Shown here: one piece after another, positions 18,569 to 27,352 of the stretch
Layout: the number at the start of each line of letters is the position of its first letter
How positions within the stretch are numbered: the stretch's first letter is position 1
Source: Candidatus Gastranaerophilales bacterium
GTDB lineage: Bacteria > Cyanobacteriota > Vampirovibrionia > Gastranaerophilales > Gastranaerophilaceae
Reading direction: 5' to 3'
DNA length: 64,000 bases
NCBI GenBank assembly: GCA_944323945.1
Contig: CALUUL010000003.1
Span: forward strand, 1-64,000
The notes under the pieces: generated by a model
The model's input: the letters and a program-made list of their open reading frames with translations, nothing else
Databases searched by the model: none
Told to the model about the DNA's origin: nothing
Translations under genes and position numbers: made by a program

Positions 18569-19492
18569 TTAGTCCTCCCTTTGTACAACGAAAGCAATCC
18601 ATTCTTTTTGTCGCATTTCTTCTATCATTTTTAAATTGTTATTTTTGATTGCTTCTATTACAACATCTTCTTTTCCTTCAAGAATACCACTTAAAACAAT
18701 TTTTGCGCCTTTTTTCATTATTCTTTTTAAATCAGGCATAATTGCTGCCAGTACATTATGTAGAATATTTGCAAATACAAAGTCATATTTTTTAGAATCT
18801 AAAATATCAGATGTTGCATTCTTAAATTTTATAGAAAGTTCTTTGTTAACCTTTGCATTTATTTGAGCTGTTTCAACTGCTGTTGCATCTGTATCTACAG
18901 CATCAGCTTCTTTTGCTCCAAGCTTCATCGCGCATATTGCAAGTATTCCAGAACCGCATCCTATGTCAGCTATTATAGAATTCTTTGCCATATATTTTTC
19001 GCAAGCTTTTACACATAATTGTGTTGTTGCGTGAGTGCCTGTTCCAAAAGCATTGCCTGGATCTATATTTACAATGATTTCATTTTCTTTTGCTTCGTAC
19101 TTTTCCCAAGTTGGACAGATTACTATTCTTTCAGATATTTTAGACGGCTTCCAATGTTCTTTCCATTTTTTAGACCAATCTATTATTTCTTGTTTCTTTA
19201 TTGAAACATTCCAACTTCCTATATCACAATTGAAAATGTGTTTATCAATCAAATCTTGTCTTTGTGCGTGGAAAAAAGCTTGTACGTTATCAAAATCCAA
19301 TATATCTGTAACAATATAAGCTTTTAATGTATTTTCTGTTGTTGATACTAGCTCTAAATTCTTATATTTTTCTTCTGCAGTTACTATACCTTCGCAATCA
19401 AATTCTGTTTGTACTATATCGCAAACTATATCTGCACAAATTGGATTAATTTCAATACATACTTCCCAATATGTTTTATCAACTATTGACAA
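18569..19492 (-). CDS. prmA: ribosomal protein L11 methyltransferase
   Basis: This SAM-dependent enzyme trimethylates ribosomal protein L11. The N-terminal substrate domain is followed by a Rossmann methyltransferase domain with DPGNAFGTGTHATT, ADIGCGSGILAICAMKLGA (motif I, about residue 175) and FANILHNVLAAIMPDL (motif IV). At 307 aa it is of usual size. It overlaps the end of accA by 10 bases and leads directly into kdsB. Confidence 0.94.
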   Translation of the reverse strand: MSIVDKTYWEVCIEINPICADIVCDIVQTEFDCEGIVTAEEKYKNLELVSTTENTLKAYIVTDILDFDNVQAFFHAQRQDLIDKHIFNCDIGSWNVSIKKQEIIDWSKKWKEHWKPSKISERIVICPTWEKYEAKENEIIVNIDPGNAFGTGTHATTQLCVKACEKYMAKNSIIADIGCGSGILAICAMKLGAKEADAVDTDATAVETAQINAKVNKELSIKFKNATSDILDSKKYDFVFANILHNVLAAIMPDLKRIMKKGAKIVLSGILEGKEDVVIEAIKNNNLKMIEEMRQKEWIAFVVQRED

Positions 19493-20433
19493 AATACACC
19501 CATTCTTCTGAATTTATTGTATCTTTCATTTCTCAATGTTTCAGGTTCAATGCCCTTTAACTCATTGATTTCTTTTATAATTGCATTTTTTAATTCTTTG
19601 CCCATTGTTTCATAATCATTATGAGCACCGCCTAAAGGCTCTTTAACAATTCCATCGATTATTTCAAGTTTTAGTAAATCTTCACTTGTTATTTTTAAAG
19701 CCTCAGCTGCTACATCTGCTTTAGATGCATCTCTCCATAAAATTGATGCACAGCCTTCTGGTGAGATAACTGTATAATAAGAATGTTCAAGCATTAATAC
19801 TTTATCTGCAACTGCTAAACCTAAAGCACCACCGCTACAGCCTTCGCCAGTGATAACCGCAATTATTGGAACATTTAGTTTTGCCATTTCTCTTAAGTTT
19901 ACAGCTATAGCTGTTCCTTGCGCTGTTTCTTCCGCTTTCATTCCCGGATATGCTCCTGGAGTATCAATTAATGTTACTATAGGTAAATTAAATTTATTTG
20001 CGTGATAGAACAATCTTAATGCTTTTCTGTAACCTTGCGGTTGTGGCATACCAAAGTTATATATAAGATTTTCTTTTGTTGTTTTACCTTTTTGTGTTCC
20101 GATGATAACTACACTTTGACCGTCTATTTTTGCAATACCGCCTATTATTGCTCTATCATCCGTACCTTCTCTATCTCCGTGTAGTTCTATAAAATCTGTT
20201 GTCATCAACTTTATGTAGTCCAAGAAGGTTGGTCTATCGGCATGTCTTGCTATTTGCAGTCTTTGTGCCGGTGTTAGCTTTGAATATAATTCTTTTTTAT
20301 ATTCTAACGCTTGTTTTTCAAATGTTTCTATTTGATCTGATACATCCATACCTGATGACTCACTTATTTTTTTTAGTTCTTGTATTTTTTCTTCTATTTC
20401 GTATAAAGGTTTTTCAAATTCTAAAATGGCCAT
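19483..20433 (-). CDS. accA: acetyl-CoA carboxylase carboxyltransferase subunit alpha
   Basis: AccA with AccD transfers CO2 from carboxybiotin to acetyl-CoA to make malonyl-CoA. Recognisable segments are RPTFLDYIKLMTTDFIELHGDR, GQKG-like GTQKGKTTKENL, PGAYPGMKAEE and GEGCSGGALGLAVAD. The length is 316 aa. The ribosome-binding site AGGAGAAGGG lies just before the ATG, 9 bases after accD. The accD-accA adjacency resembles many non-enteric bacteria. Confidence 0.97.
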   Translation of the reverse strand: MAILEFEKPLYEIEEKIQELKKISESSGMDVSDQIETFEKQALEYKKELYSKLTPAQRLQIARHADRPTFLDYIKLMTTDFIELHGDREGTDDRAIIGGIAKIDGQSVVIIGTQKGKTTKENLIYNFGMPQPQGYRKALRLFYHANKFNLPIVTLIDTPGAYPGMKAEETAQGTAIAVNLREMAKLNVPIIAVITGEGCSGGALGLAVADKVLMLEHSYYTVISPEGCASILWRDASKADVAAEALKITSEDLLKLEIIDGIVKEPLGGAHNDYETMGKELKNAIIKEINELKGIEPETLRNERYNKFRRMGVFCQ

Positions 20434-20442
20434 ACCCTTCTC

Positions 20443-21306
20443 CTACTTCGTATGCAAGCTGATTAATTTTGCTAATGTTGATTTTAAATCTGCCCTTGAT
20501 GAAATCATATCTATTTGACCGTATTTCATTAAGTAATTAGCTGTTTGGAAATCTGCCGGAAGACTTTGTCTTATTGTTTGTTCTATAACACGTCTTCCTG
20601 CAAAACCTATTCTTGCATCTTGCTCAGCTATAATAATATCACCAAGTGTTGCAAAACTTGCTGTAACTCCGCCAAAAGTAGGTTCTGTTAGTACTGTAAT
20701 ATATAATAAACCTGCTTCATTTAATCTTGCAACTGCACAACTGGTCTTAGCCATTTGCATTAAGCTTAGTATACTTTCTTGCATTCTGGCTCCGCCTGAT
20801 GCTGTTATTGCTATCATTGGGATTTTTCTTTTTAATGCTTCTTCCATAGCAAGTGTTACTTTCTCACCTACTACACTTCCCATTGAACCACCCATAAATT
20901 CAAAATCCATAACTGCTGCTGAAACTTCATTTCCGTCTATTTTTCCAATGCCTGATATTACAGCTTCATTCATATTTGTTTTGGCTTTTGCTTGTATTAT
21001 TCTTTTTTTATATGTTTCTGTATCTGAAAATTCTAATGGATCTGCTGTTGTTATATTCCCAAATAATTCTTCAAATGTACCTTCATCAAATATTTGATTT
21101 ATACGTGTTCTTGCATTTATTCTGAAATGATATCCGCATTTTGGACATACATCTAAATTCTCTTCTACTTCTTTTCTTAGTAATTGCGCATTACAATTAT
21201 AACATTTGACCCAAAGTTTACCTATGCTGTCATCTATTTGTGCATCCTGGTTCCTTCTTGCTATTTGCATTTCTTTTCGTTGTTCGAACCAATCCTTTAC
21301 TGTCAT
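20443..21306 (-). CDS. accD: acetyl-CoA carboxylase carboxyltransferase subunit beta
   Basis: This is the partner subunit of AccA. The N-terminal zinc ribbon (CYNC, then CPKCG, residues about 35-58) is complete and the crotonase-like carboxyltransferase domain follows, with GGARMQES and EPTFGGVTASFA. The length is 287 aa. The start has GGAGGAAG upstream. It appears to be the first gene of accD-accA-prmA-kdsB-CDF. Confidence 0.97.
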   Translation of the reverse strand: MTVKDWFEQRKEMQIARRNQDAQIDDSIGKLWVKCYNCNAQLLRKEVEENLDVCPKCGYHFRINARTRINQIFDEGTFEELFGNITTADPLEFSDTETYKKRIIQAKAKTNMNEAVISGIGKIDGNEVSAAVMDFEFMGGSMGSVVGEKVTLAMEEALKRKIPMIAITASGGARMQESILSLMQMAKTSCAVARLNEAGLLYITVLTEPTFGGVTASFATLGDIIIAEQDARIGFAGRRVIEQTIRQSLPADFQTANYLMKYGQIDMISSRADLKSTLAKLISLHTK

Positions 21307-21417
21307 AAAAGACTTCCTCCGCTAATCTACAGGTCTTTTAAACCATATCTTTTTTATTTCTATTATACTACAAATATTTGATTGCGAAATATTATACTAT
21401 TGTTTATATTATATTTT

Positions 21418-23187
21418 TTACATTTTCTCCGGTGCTTCAACTGCAATCAATTTCATTGCGGATTTTAAAATTATTGTTACAGCTTTTACAATTGAAAGTC
21501 TTGCAATCATTAAATATTCATCTTCCACAAGCACTTTTGTATATGAATAAAATTGATGGAAATTGGCTGAAAGTTCTTGTAAATATTTTGTTAAAAGATA
21601 AGGTGTTCTATTTTTTGCAGATGTTTGCACAACTGTTTTATATTCTTCCAGTTTTAAAATTAGTTTTTTTGTTGTTTCAATTACTTTTTCATCTTCACTT
21701 TGCCATAAAATTTCAAAGTCTTTTGAGTTTAATTCATAGATTTTATTTTCTAAATCTGTAATTGTTGCATTTTCTTTTCTTTTATTAATTATATCAAATC
21801 TTTCTTGAACAGCGTGTCTTAATATTGAACAAGCTCTTGCGTGTGCATATTGAACATAAAACACCGGATTTTCATCTGTTTTTGATTTAGCAAGTTCTAC
21901 ATCAAAATCAAGTGTTGTATCTATGCTTCTCATAATCATCCAATATCTTGTTGCATCAACTCCTACTTCATCTATTAATTCATCAAGAGTTATCATTTTA
22001 GTCCTTTTGCCCATTCTTACCTGTTCACCATTCATAACTATGTTAACAAGCTGACCTAAAAGAACCTCAAGAGAATTCGGATTGTATCCCAATACTTCTA
22101 TTGCAGCACGCATTCTTGGAATATAACCATGGTGATCTGCCCCCCATATATTTATAAGAGTATCAAAACCTCTTTGTAATTTGTTGTAATGATATGCTAT
22201 ATCAGCTGTTAAGTATGTATATGCTCCATCTGATTTTTTTATTACTCTGTCTTGATCATCACCATATTTTGATGATGCAAACCATAGGGCTCCGTCTTTT
22301 TCATATAACACACCTAAATCATTCAGTTTCTTTATGCATTCTTCTACTTTTCCCGATTCATGCAGTGTTAATTCACTGAAATAGTTGTCAAAATGTGTAT
22401 GGAAATTTTCAAGTAATGCTTTTTGCATATTTAGCATTTTTAATCTTGCATATTTGCAGATATATTCTAAAATTTCAGGATTGAATTCACCATTATATTT
22501 GTCTTTTATTTCTTCCGCTTTTTCTTTTTCTTCTTTTAAAAATTCTTTAGCTACTGGAATAAGATATTCACCGGTATAGAAATTTTTTGCTGCTTCCTCA
22601 TCTGTTGGAAAGTCTATATCTATGTTTAATTCTTTTAAAATCCTTATGTATAAAGATTTTCCTAGCTTTTGAATTTGACTTCCTGCATCATTTATATAAA
22701 ATTCCTGATATACGTCATATCCTGAGTATTTCATTACATTGGCCAATGCACTGCCCATTGCTGCCCATCTTCCGTGCCCTATATGAAATGGTCCTGTAGG
22801 ATTTGCACTTACATATTCTAATATGACCTTTGAATTGTTTCCTATATTATTTTTTGCAAAATCAAGTTTCTTTTCCAAAACTTCAGCAAGAATGTTGTTC
22901 AACATATCACTATGTATTTTAAAATTTATAAAACCTGCTGTTACGTTTATATCAAAGCTTGTTTTGTCTATATTCTCAGAAATTAACTCCGCTATTTTTA
23001 TAGGTGGAAGTTTTGCATATCGGGCAAGAGATGATACATTTACTGCAAAATCACCAAATTGGGCATTCTTTGGAATCTCTGCCTGTAAAGTATATTCATT
23101 CACATTTGTCATTTGACCTAGTAAGTTGTTATTAACTAAATGTTTTATAGATGAATTAACTTTCTCCAAAAAATATTCTTTTAACAT
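21418..23187 (-). CDS. argS: arginyl-tRNA synthetase
   Basis: This is a class I synthetase of 589 residues from the ATG at 23187 (an ATG at 23214 would add nine residues and has no better ribosome-binding site). It has the N-terminal Add-1 domain, the HIGH motif in NPTGPFHIGHGRWAAMG, a KMSK-equivalent MGKRTKMITL followed by DEVGVDATRYW, and a C-terminal DALR anticodon domain. The KMSK loop is unusual in reading MGKRTK where MSKRxG is common in ArgRS. Confidence 0.95.
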   Translation of the reverse strand: MLKEYFLEKVNSSIKHLVNNNLLGQMTNVNEYTLQAEIPKNAQFGDFAVNVSSLARYAKLPPIKIAELISENIDKTSFDINVTAGFINFKIHSDMLNNILAEVLEKKLDFAKNNIGNNSKVILEYVSANPTGPFHIGHGRWAAMGSALANVMKYSGYDVYQEFYINDAGSQIQKLGKSLYIRILKELNIDIDFPTDEEAAKNFYTGEYLIPVAKEFLKEEKEKAEEIKDKYNGEFNPEILEYICKYARLKMLNMQKALLENFHTHFDNYFSELTLHESGKVEECIKKLNDLGVLYEKDGALWFASSKYGDDQDRVIKKSDGAYTYLTADIAYHYNKLQRGFDTLINIWGADHHGYIPRMRAAIEVLGYNPNSLEVLLGQLVNIVMNGEQVRMGKRTKMITLDELIDEVGVDATRYWMIMRSIDTTLDFDVELAKSKTDENPVFYVQYAHARACSILRHAVQERFDIINKRKENATITDLENKIYELNSKDFEILWQSEDEKVIETTKKLILKLEEYKTVVQTSAKNRTPYLLTKYLQELSANFHQFYSYTKVLVEDEYLMIARLSIVKAVTIILKSAMKLIAVEAPEKM

Positions 23188-23261
23188 AATTTTGCTTTCT
23201 TTATCTCTATACATTTAAACTATAGCAAAAAAATGCAAAAGTAATAATTCTTTGTGTGATT

Positions 23262-23405
23262 TTATTCTTTTTTTTCTTCTTTTTTCTTATTATCAATAAA
23301 AAGTGTATAAATATCTATACTGCTGTTGATTTTATCAAAATTTCTAAGCAGTTTCCTTAGACTATCGATTGTATTATCCCTTAATAATGTATTTCCGTTT
23401 TCCAT
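23262..23405 (-). CDS. tiny protein, paralogue of 23539-23673
   Basis: This 47-residue gene has a strong ribosome-binding site (AGAGGA, about 4 bases from the ATG). The protein starts MENGNTLL, has a central segment LLRNFDKINSSIDIYTLFID and ends in a lysine/glutamate tail (KKKEEKKE). It matches its neighbour in the N-terminal GNxLL and the core (F/I)DxI(N/S)SxIDxYxxxxD. No family is known to me. Alternating Ile/Leu suggests an amphipathic helix for oligomerisation or partner binding. Confidence 0.65.
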   Translation of the reverse strand: MENGNTLLRDNTIDSLRKLLRNFDKINSSIDIYTLFIDNKKKEEKKE

Positions 23406-23538
23406 AGTTCCTCTAATAAACTTAAAGATATTTATTATTTTTCTTTTTATCTTTTAGTATTTTATTCCACTTTTTTTTATTATATAAACTATTTTTCTTT
23501 ACATTATTAACTTTTTATATTGTAATTAACCAAAACTA

Positions 23539-23673
23539 TCAAGATGCAATCAAAAGTTGTTCATCAACAATAACTTTATATAAGTCTATATTTGAACTTA
23601 TATTATCTATATCATCAATAAGTTTTTTTATTTCAATATTAACGTCTTCTGTTTGTAATAATTTGTTACCCAT
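23539..23673 (-). CDS. tiny protein, paralogue of 23262-23405
   Basis: This 44-residue protein has GGAGAAG about 7 bases before its ATG. It starts MGNKLLQTED and contains KKLIDDIDNISSNIDLYKVI, which lines up without gaps with the core of the other small protein. It lacks the charged tail. Both genes lie between the MBOAT gene and argS in a stretch otherwise without genes, about 130 bases apart, so they probably arose by tandem duplication. Confidence 0.65.
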   Translation of the reverse strand: MGNKLLQTEDVNIEIKKLIDDIDNISSNIDLYKVIVDEQLLIAS

Positions 23674-23757
23674 ATATTTCTTCTCCAAAAACTAACCTTT
23701 TTCTTATCGGTTTTTTTTTTGTTGAACTTTAATTCTCTTTTTTATTTTTTACAAAAG

Positions 23758-25176
23758 TTAAAATTGAAAATATAAGAACTCAGAAACTTTATTTATTGAA
23801 AGAACTGAAATTATTAGCATAATTAAAGTTATAACTAAGTATATTCTATTTGGTTGTAGTTTTTTTGAAAATTCAACTGAATTATTAATAAAGAAAACAA
23901 GTATAAATGAAGCAATTAAAAGTAATATACTGATTTTAATTGCTCCATTTTCAAACGAGAATCTTAATTTATCAATAATAATTGGTGCAAATCCATTCAG
24001 TCCAAGCATTGATTTAATTATTTGGTTTGCTTTTTCAATACTTGAAGCTCTGAAATAAACCCAAGTTATATTGAGAAATAAAAAAGTTATTAAAACAGAG
24101 ATAATATGTGGAACTTTTATATTTAATTTGCCCCAAATTCTATAAAAACAAGCTGCAGTTCCATGCATAATACCCCAAATAATAAATGTCCAGTTCGCAC
24201 CATGCCATATACCACCTATTAAAAAAGTAATAAATAAATTCCTGTATGTTTTTAAATTTCCGTTTCTGTTACCACCTAGTGGAATATATATATAATCTCT
24301 TAAAAATTTAGATAAAGTTATATGCCATCTTCTCCAAAAATCTTGTATATTTTCCGCTTTATATGGTGAATTAAAATTTTGTGGCAGTACTATATTAAAT
24401 AAATAACTAATACCCATTGCCATATCACAATAACCTGAAAAATCAAAATATAATTGCATTGTATAAGATATACTTGCACACCAAGCTTCAAGGGTTGTCA
24501 GTATAATATTACTATCAAATGTCCCACGGACAAAAACTGAGAATGTATCTGCAATCATAACTTTTTTAAACAGTCCGATTGAAAGTAAAAATAAGCCGAT
24601 TGATATATTTTTTTGATTTATGAATCTATTTCTTAAATTTGCAAATTGGGGCATCATTTCTTTATGATGAACAATTGGACCTGCTATTAATTGTGGGAAA
24701 AATGTTACAAATAAAGCATATGTCAAAAAATCATATTCTTTAGTTTTATACTCGTAGCTATCTACAATGTATGCTATTTGCTGGAATGTAAAAAAACTTA
24801 TAGCCAATGGCAGCATAATATTCATATAATTAAAATTTGAAGAAAATAATGCATTTATATTTTCTATTAAAAAGTCAAAATATTTGTAATAACATAAAAT
24901 ACCTACATTTACTGTTATAGCAAATATCAGCAAGAGTTTTCGATTTATTTTTAACTTTTTGTCATTAGTCAATGTTGAACCAACAGAGTAGTTAAAAAGC
25001 ATTGAAATTAAAATTAATGGAAGATAATCTATTTTCCAGTATGAATAGAAACCTAATGAGGCTATGACAAGCCAAGCGGTTGCCATTTTTACAAGCTTAA
25101 TTTTATTTAAAAGAAAGTATATAAAAAATGTTATCGGCAAAAATATAAACAAAAATTCTATTGAATTAAACAGCAT
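23758..25176 (-). CDS. MBOAT family O-acyltransferase (AlgI-like)
   Basis: This is a polytopic membrane protein of 472 residues that would carry acyl groups across the membrane for polysaccharide O-acetylation. It has the MBOAT core: FWRRWHITLSKFLRDYIYIPLGGNRNG (about residues 275-300) and GGIWHGANWTFIIWG with the catalytic His. The start overlaps the upstream SGNH-like gene by one base (TAATG), so the three genes 27345-23758 form one unit. By analogy with AlgI/AlgJ or DltB/DltD, the twin SGNH-like proteins are its periplasmic partners. Confidence 0.92.
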   Translation of the reverse strand: MLFNSIEFLFIFLPITFFIYFLLNKIKLVKMATAWLVIASLGFYSYWKIDYLPLILISMLFNYSVGSTLTNDKKLKINRKLLLIFAITVNVGILCYYKYFDFLIENINALFSSNFNYMNIMLPLAISFFTFQQIAYIVDSYEYKTKEYDFLTYALFVTFFPQLIAGPIVHHKEMMPQFANLRNRFINQKNISIGLFLLSIGLFKKVMIADTFSVFVRGTFDSNIILTTLEAWCASISYTMQLYFDFSGYCDMAMGISYLFNIVLPQNFNSPYKAENIQDFWRRWHITLSKFLRDYIYIPLGGNRNGNLKTYRNLFITFLIGGIWHGANWTFIIWGIMHGTAACFYRIWGKLNIKVPHIISVLITFLFLNITWVYFRASSIEKANQIIKSMLGLNGFAPIIIDKLRFSFENGAIKISILLLIASFILVFFINNSVEFSKKLQPNRIYLVITLIMLIISVLSINKVSEFLYFQF

Positions 25177-26276
25177 TATTTACTCCATTCTCTTACTTCT
25201 TCTATTATCTCGGGATTTATTTTTATATAATTTTCAAAATTAATATTATCTTTTGTTATTACTTGCATTACATTATTTTTTGTTATGTATACTCCGAAAT
25301 CACTATTATTTAAAAATAATTTATCAGTCATTTTTTTTCGAAGAATAGAAGATGGATGAACACTATCTCTCCAATTTTGTATATCCGGTTTAATTTCCTC
25401 TGTTGTATATTTGTTAACTAGTGCAAAATCATAATAAGGTTGTATATCTGCAAGTTTTTCCTTAAATTTATAAAAATTCTGCATATTATTTGTATTGTAA
25501 ATTAAAATTCTTTCTGCTATATGCATTGTCGTTGTAAAAAATACGACTTTTATTCCTCTTTCTTCCGTATATTTTATAAATTCTTTTAATTCGTCGAATT
25601 TTGAATCATCTAAAGTGTAATTTTGATAATAATCTATATAATATTTATTTATAGATGCTTTAAATCTGTGAAAAATTTTTTTATTATATCTTTTTTCATA
25701 ACCGTATTCATATTGAATTTCTTTTTGTTTCTTAAAAAACTGTTTTGCATTTTTTATAATAGTTTTAACAGAATCATCAAAGGTATTTAATGATAAAATT
25801 AAAGGTAAAAGTTCTTCTTTTTCTATAGTTAAACTTTTTATTTGCCTAAGTTTTTCTGCTTCAGAATTTATTGTTTTTTGAAATTTAAAAAAATCTAAAC
25901 CTAAATATATTGTCTTTATTTCAGGATGTAACCTCATTGCATTTTTTGCCATAATTATTGATTCTTCAAATGTTGAGCCGCTTATAGCTAAATTTTTTAC
26001 ATTTCCTCCCAGGATTTTTGACTCATATTCTTCATTTGTACCTTCCCAAGTTTTTGATGAACCAACCCAAATGGCAATAACATCTTTATTGTACAATTTG
26101 AATGCAGGAATTTTTGAGAACCTGTGATTTTTATCTATACAAGGTTTTATTTCATTAAAAAATTTATATTGATTAAAAACCGCATAAGGATCAATAATGT
26201 AGTTTGAAATTGAAACTACAAATACAATAATTATAGATGTAAATATTAAAATTCTATTGTATTTCTTGTAATTCAT
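25176..26276 (-). CDS. membrane-anchored SGNH-hydrolase-like protein (MBOAT partner)
   Basis: This 366-residue protein has one N-terminal membrane helix (about 9-28) and a periplasmic domain. The block-I nucleophile is probably in WVGSSKTWEG (S73 or S74), a block-II glycine lies in LAISGST (about 96-102), and a complete Asp-His pair lies in RDSVHPS (D304, H307). This layout is that of acetyl-transferring partners of MBOAT proteins. It is a paralogue of the next protein and shares HPEIKTIYLGLDFFKF with it. It overlaps that gene by 23 bases. Function is inferred from motif and context. Confidence 0.75.
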   Translation of the reverse strand: MNYKKYNRILIFTSIIIVFVVSISNYIIDPYAVFNQYKFFNEIKPCIDKNHRFSKIPAFKLYNKDVIAIWVGSSKTWEGTNEEYESKILGGNVKNLAISGSTFEESIIMAKNAMRLHPEIKTIYLGLDFFKFQKTINSEAEKLRQIKSLTIEKEELLPLILSLNTFDDSVKTIIKNAKQFFKKQKEIQYEYGYEKRYNKKIFHRFKASINKYYIDYYQNYTLDDSKFDELKEFIKYTEERGIKVVFFTTTMHIAERILIYNTNNMQNFYKFKEKLADIQPYYDFALVNKYTTEEIKPDIQNWRDSVHPSSILRKKMTDKLFLNNSDFGVYITKNNVMQVITKDNINFENYIKINPEIIEEVREWSK

Positions 26277-27345
26277 TATTAGTAATTTCTCCTATTATTT
26301 TTGCCCAAGTTTTATTATTTAGCTCCCATTGGTGTAATTTTTTTTCATTTTGAGCGTTATGTTCCGCTATGTTTTCTTTTGTTATTAGTTTTCCGTAGTT
26401 ATTTGAATGTTTTACAATATAATTGATAATTAATTCACCAGTTAAAGTTGTGGAATGGGAACATTCCATAAAATATTTTGTATTTTCATTTATTTCTTCA
26501 GTTGTAATATTATTTACAAAATCAAAATCTATATAAGAAAAACTTTCTGCTAATTTTGTTTTCCACTCATTGAATAAAGGAAGATAACCGAGTTGCTTAA
26601 TTACGCATATATCTGTTACATGGGTTGGATTAGTATAAAAGATTATATTATATCCCTTGTTTTCCATTTCATTTTTAAACTTTATAAGTTTGTAAAATTC
26701 TAAATCCGCTAGCTTTGCGGAATTATAATTATTTGAGTATTGTTTTAATTTTTTTATGAAATGTGCCTTTTTATTATATGTTTTATTATTTTTACGGTAT
26801 AAATTAGATATTAAAGTATTTATGCTTGCAATTGTGGTATTAAAAGAAAATAATAATGGATTTATCTCAGATAAGGTCAATTCTTTTGTATCTGACAAGT
26901 TAACTGCCCTTTTATTGTTTGCATTTCTTTCAAGAAAACGAAAAAAATCCAAGCCTATATATATTGTTTTTATCTCCGGATGTATTAAAATCGCATTATA
27001 AGCGACTTTAAATGTTTCATCATGTGAAAGAGCATTCATTCCTAAATTTTTTGTGTTTTTTCCTGTTATATGAGTGTAATACTCTTCTGAGATACTCGAA
27101 TTAACTCTTGAAGAACCTAAAAAAATAGAGTCTAAAGGCTTCTTATCAAGTTTTAGTCCAACTATTTTTGTTATTCTTTGATTCCTATCTTTATCTGCTT
27201 TTATTTTATTTATATATTCTATTTTTGGTGTGTTAAAAATACAAAAAGGGTCAATAAGAATATTAAAAGATATTAGAAATATAAATATGCTAAAAAAAAT
27301 ACTAAGCAATTTCTTATTATATTCCTGCCAAACTTTTTTAGTCAT
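26254..27345 (-). CDS. membrane-anchored SGNH-like protein, second copy
   Basis: This 363-residue protein is built like its neighbour: N-terminal membrane helix, FLGSSRVNSS block I and HPEIKTIYIGLDFFRF. At the position of the Asp-His pair it reads MECSHSTT (E294, H297), so the catalytic Asp appears replaced by Glu; activity could be altered or lost. The ATG at 27345 follows the glycosyltransferase stop by 7 bases; an ATG at 27393 would overlap it by 41 bases. The two copies may act on different sugars or as a heteromer. Confidence 0.72.
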   Translation of the reverse strand: MTKKVWQEYNKKLLSIFFSIFIFLISFNILIDPFCIFNTPKIEYINKIKADKDRNQRITKIVGLKLDKKPLDSIFLGSSRVNSSISEEYYTHITGKNTKNLGMNALSHDETFKVAYNAILIHPEIKTIYIGLDFFRFLERNANNKRAVNLSDTKELTLSEINPLLFSFNTTIASINTLISNLYRKNNKTYNKKAHFIKKLKQYSNNYNSAKLADLEFYKLIKFKNEMENKGYNIIFYTNPTHVTDICVIKQLGYLPLFNEWKTKLAESFSYIDFDFVNNITTEEINENTKYFMECSHSTTLTGELIINYIVKHSNNYGKLITKENIAEHNAQNEKKLHQWELNNKTWAKIIGEITNNELQEIQ

Positions 27346-27352
27346 TATAAGA

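Noticed and set aside
21378..21761. 127-codon frame opposite argS
   Set aside because: It is a Leu/Phe-rich antisense shadow of a conserved gene.
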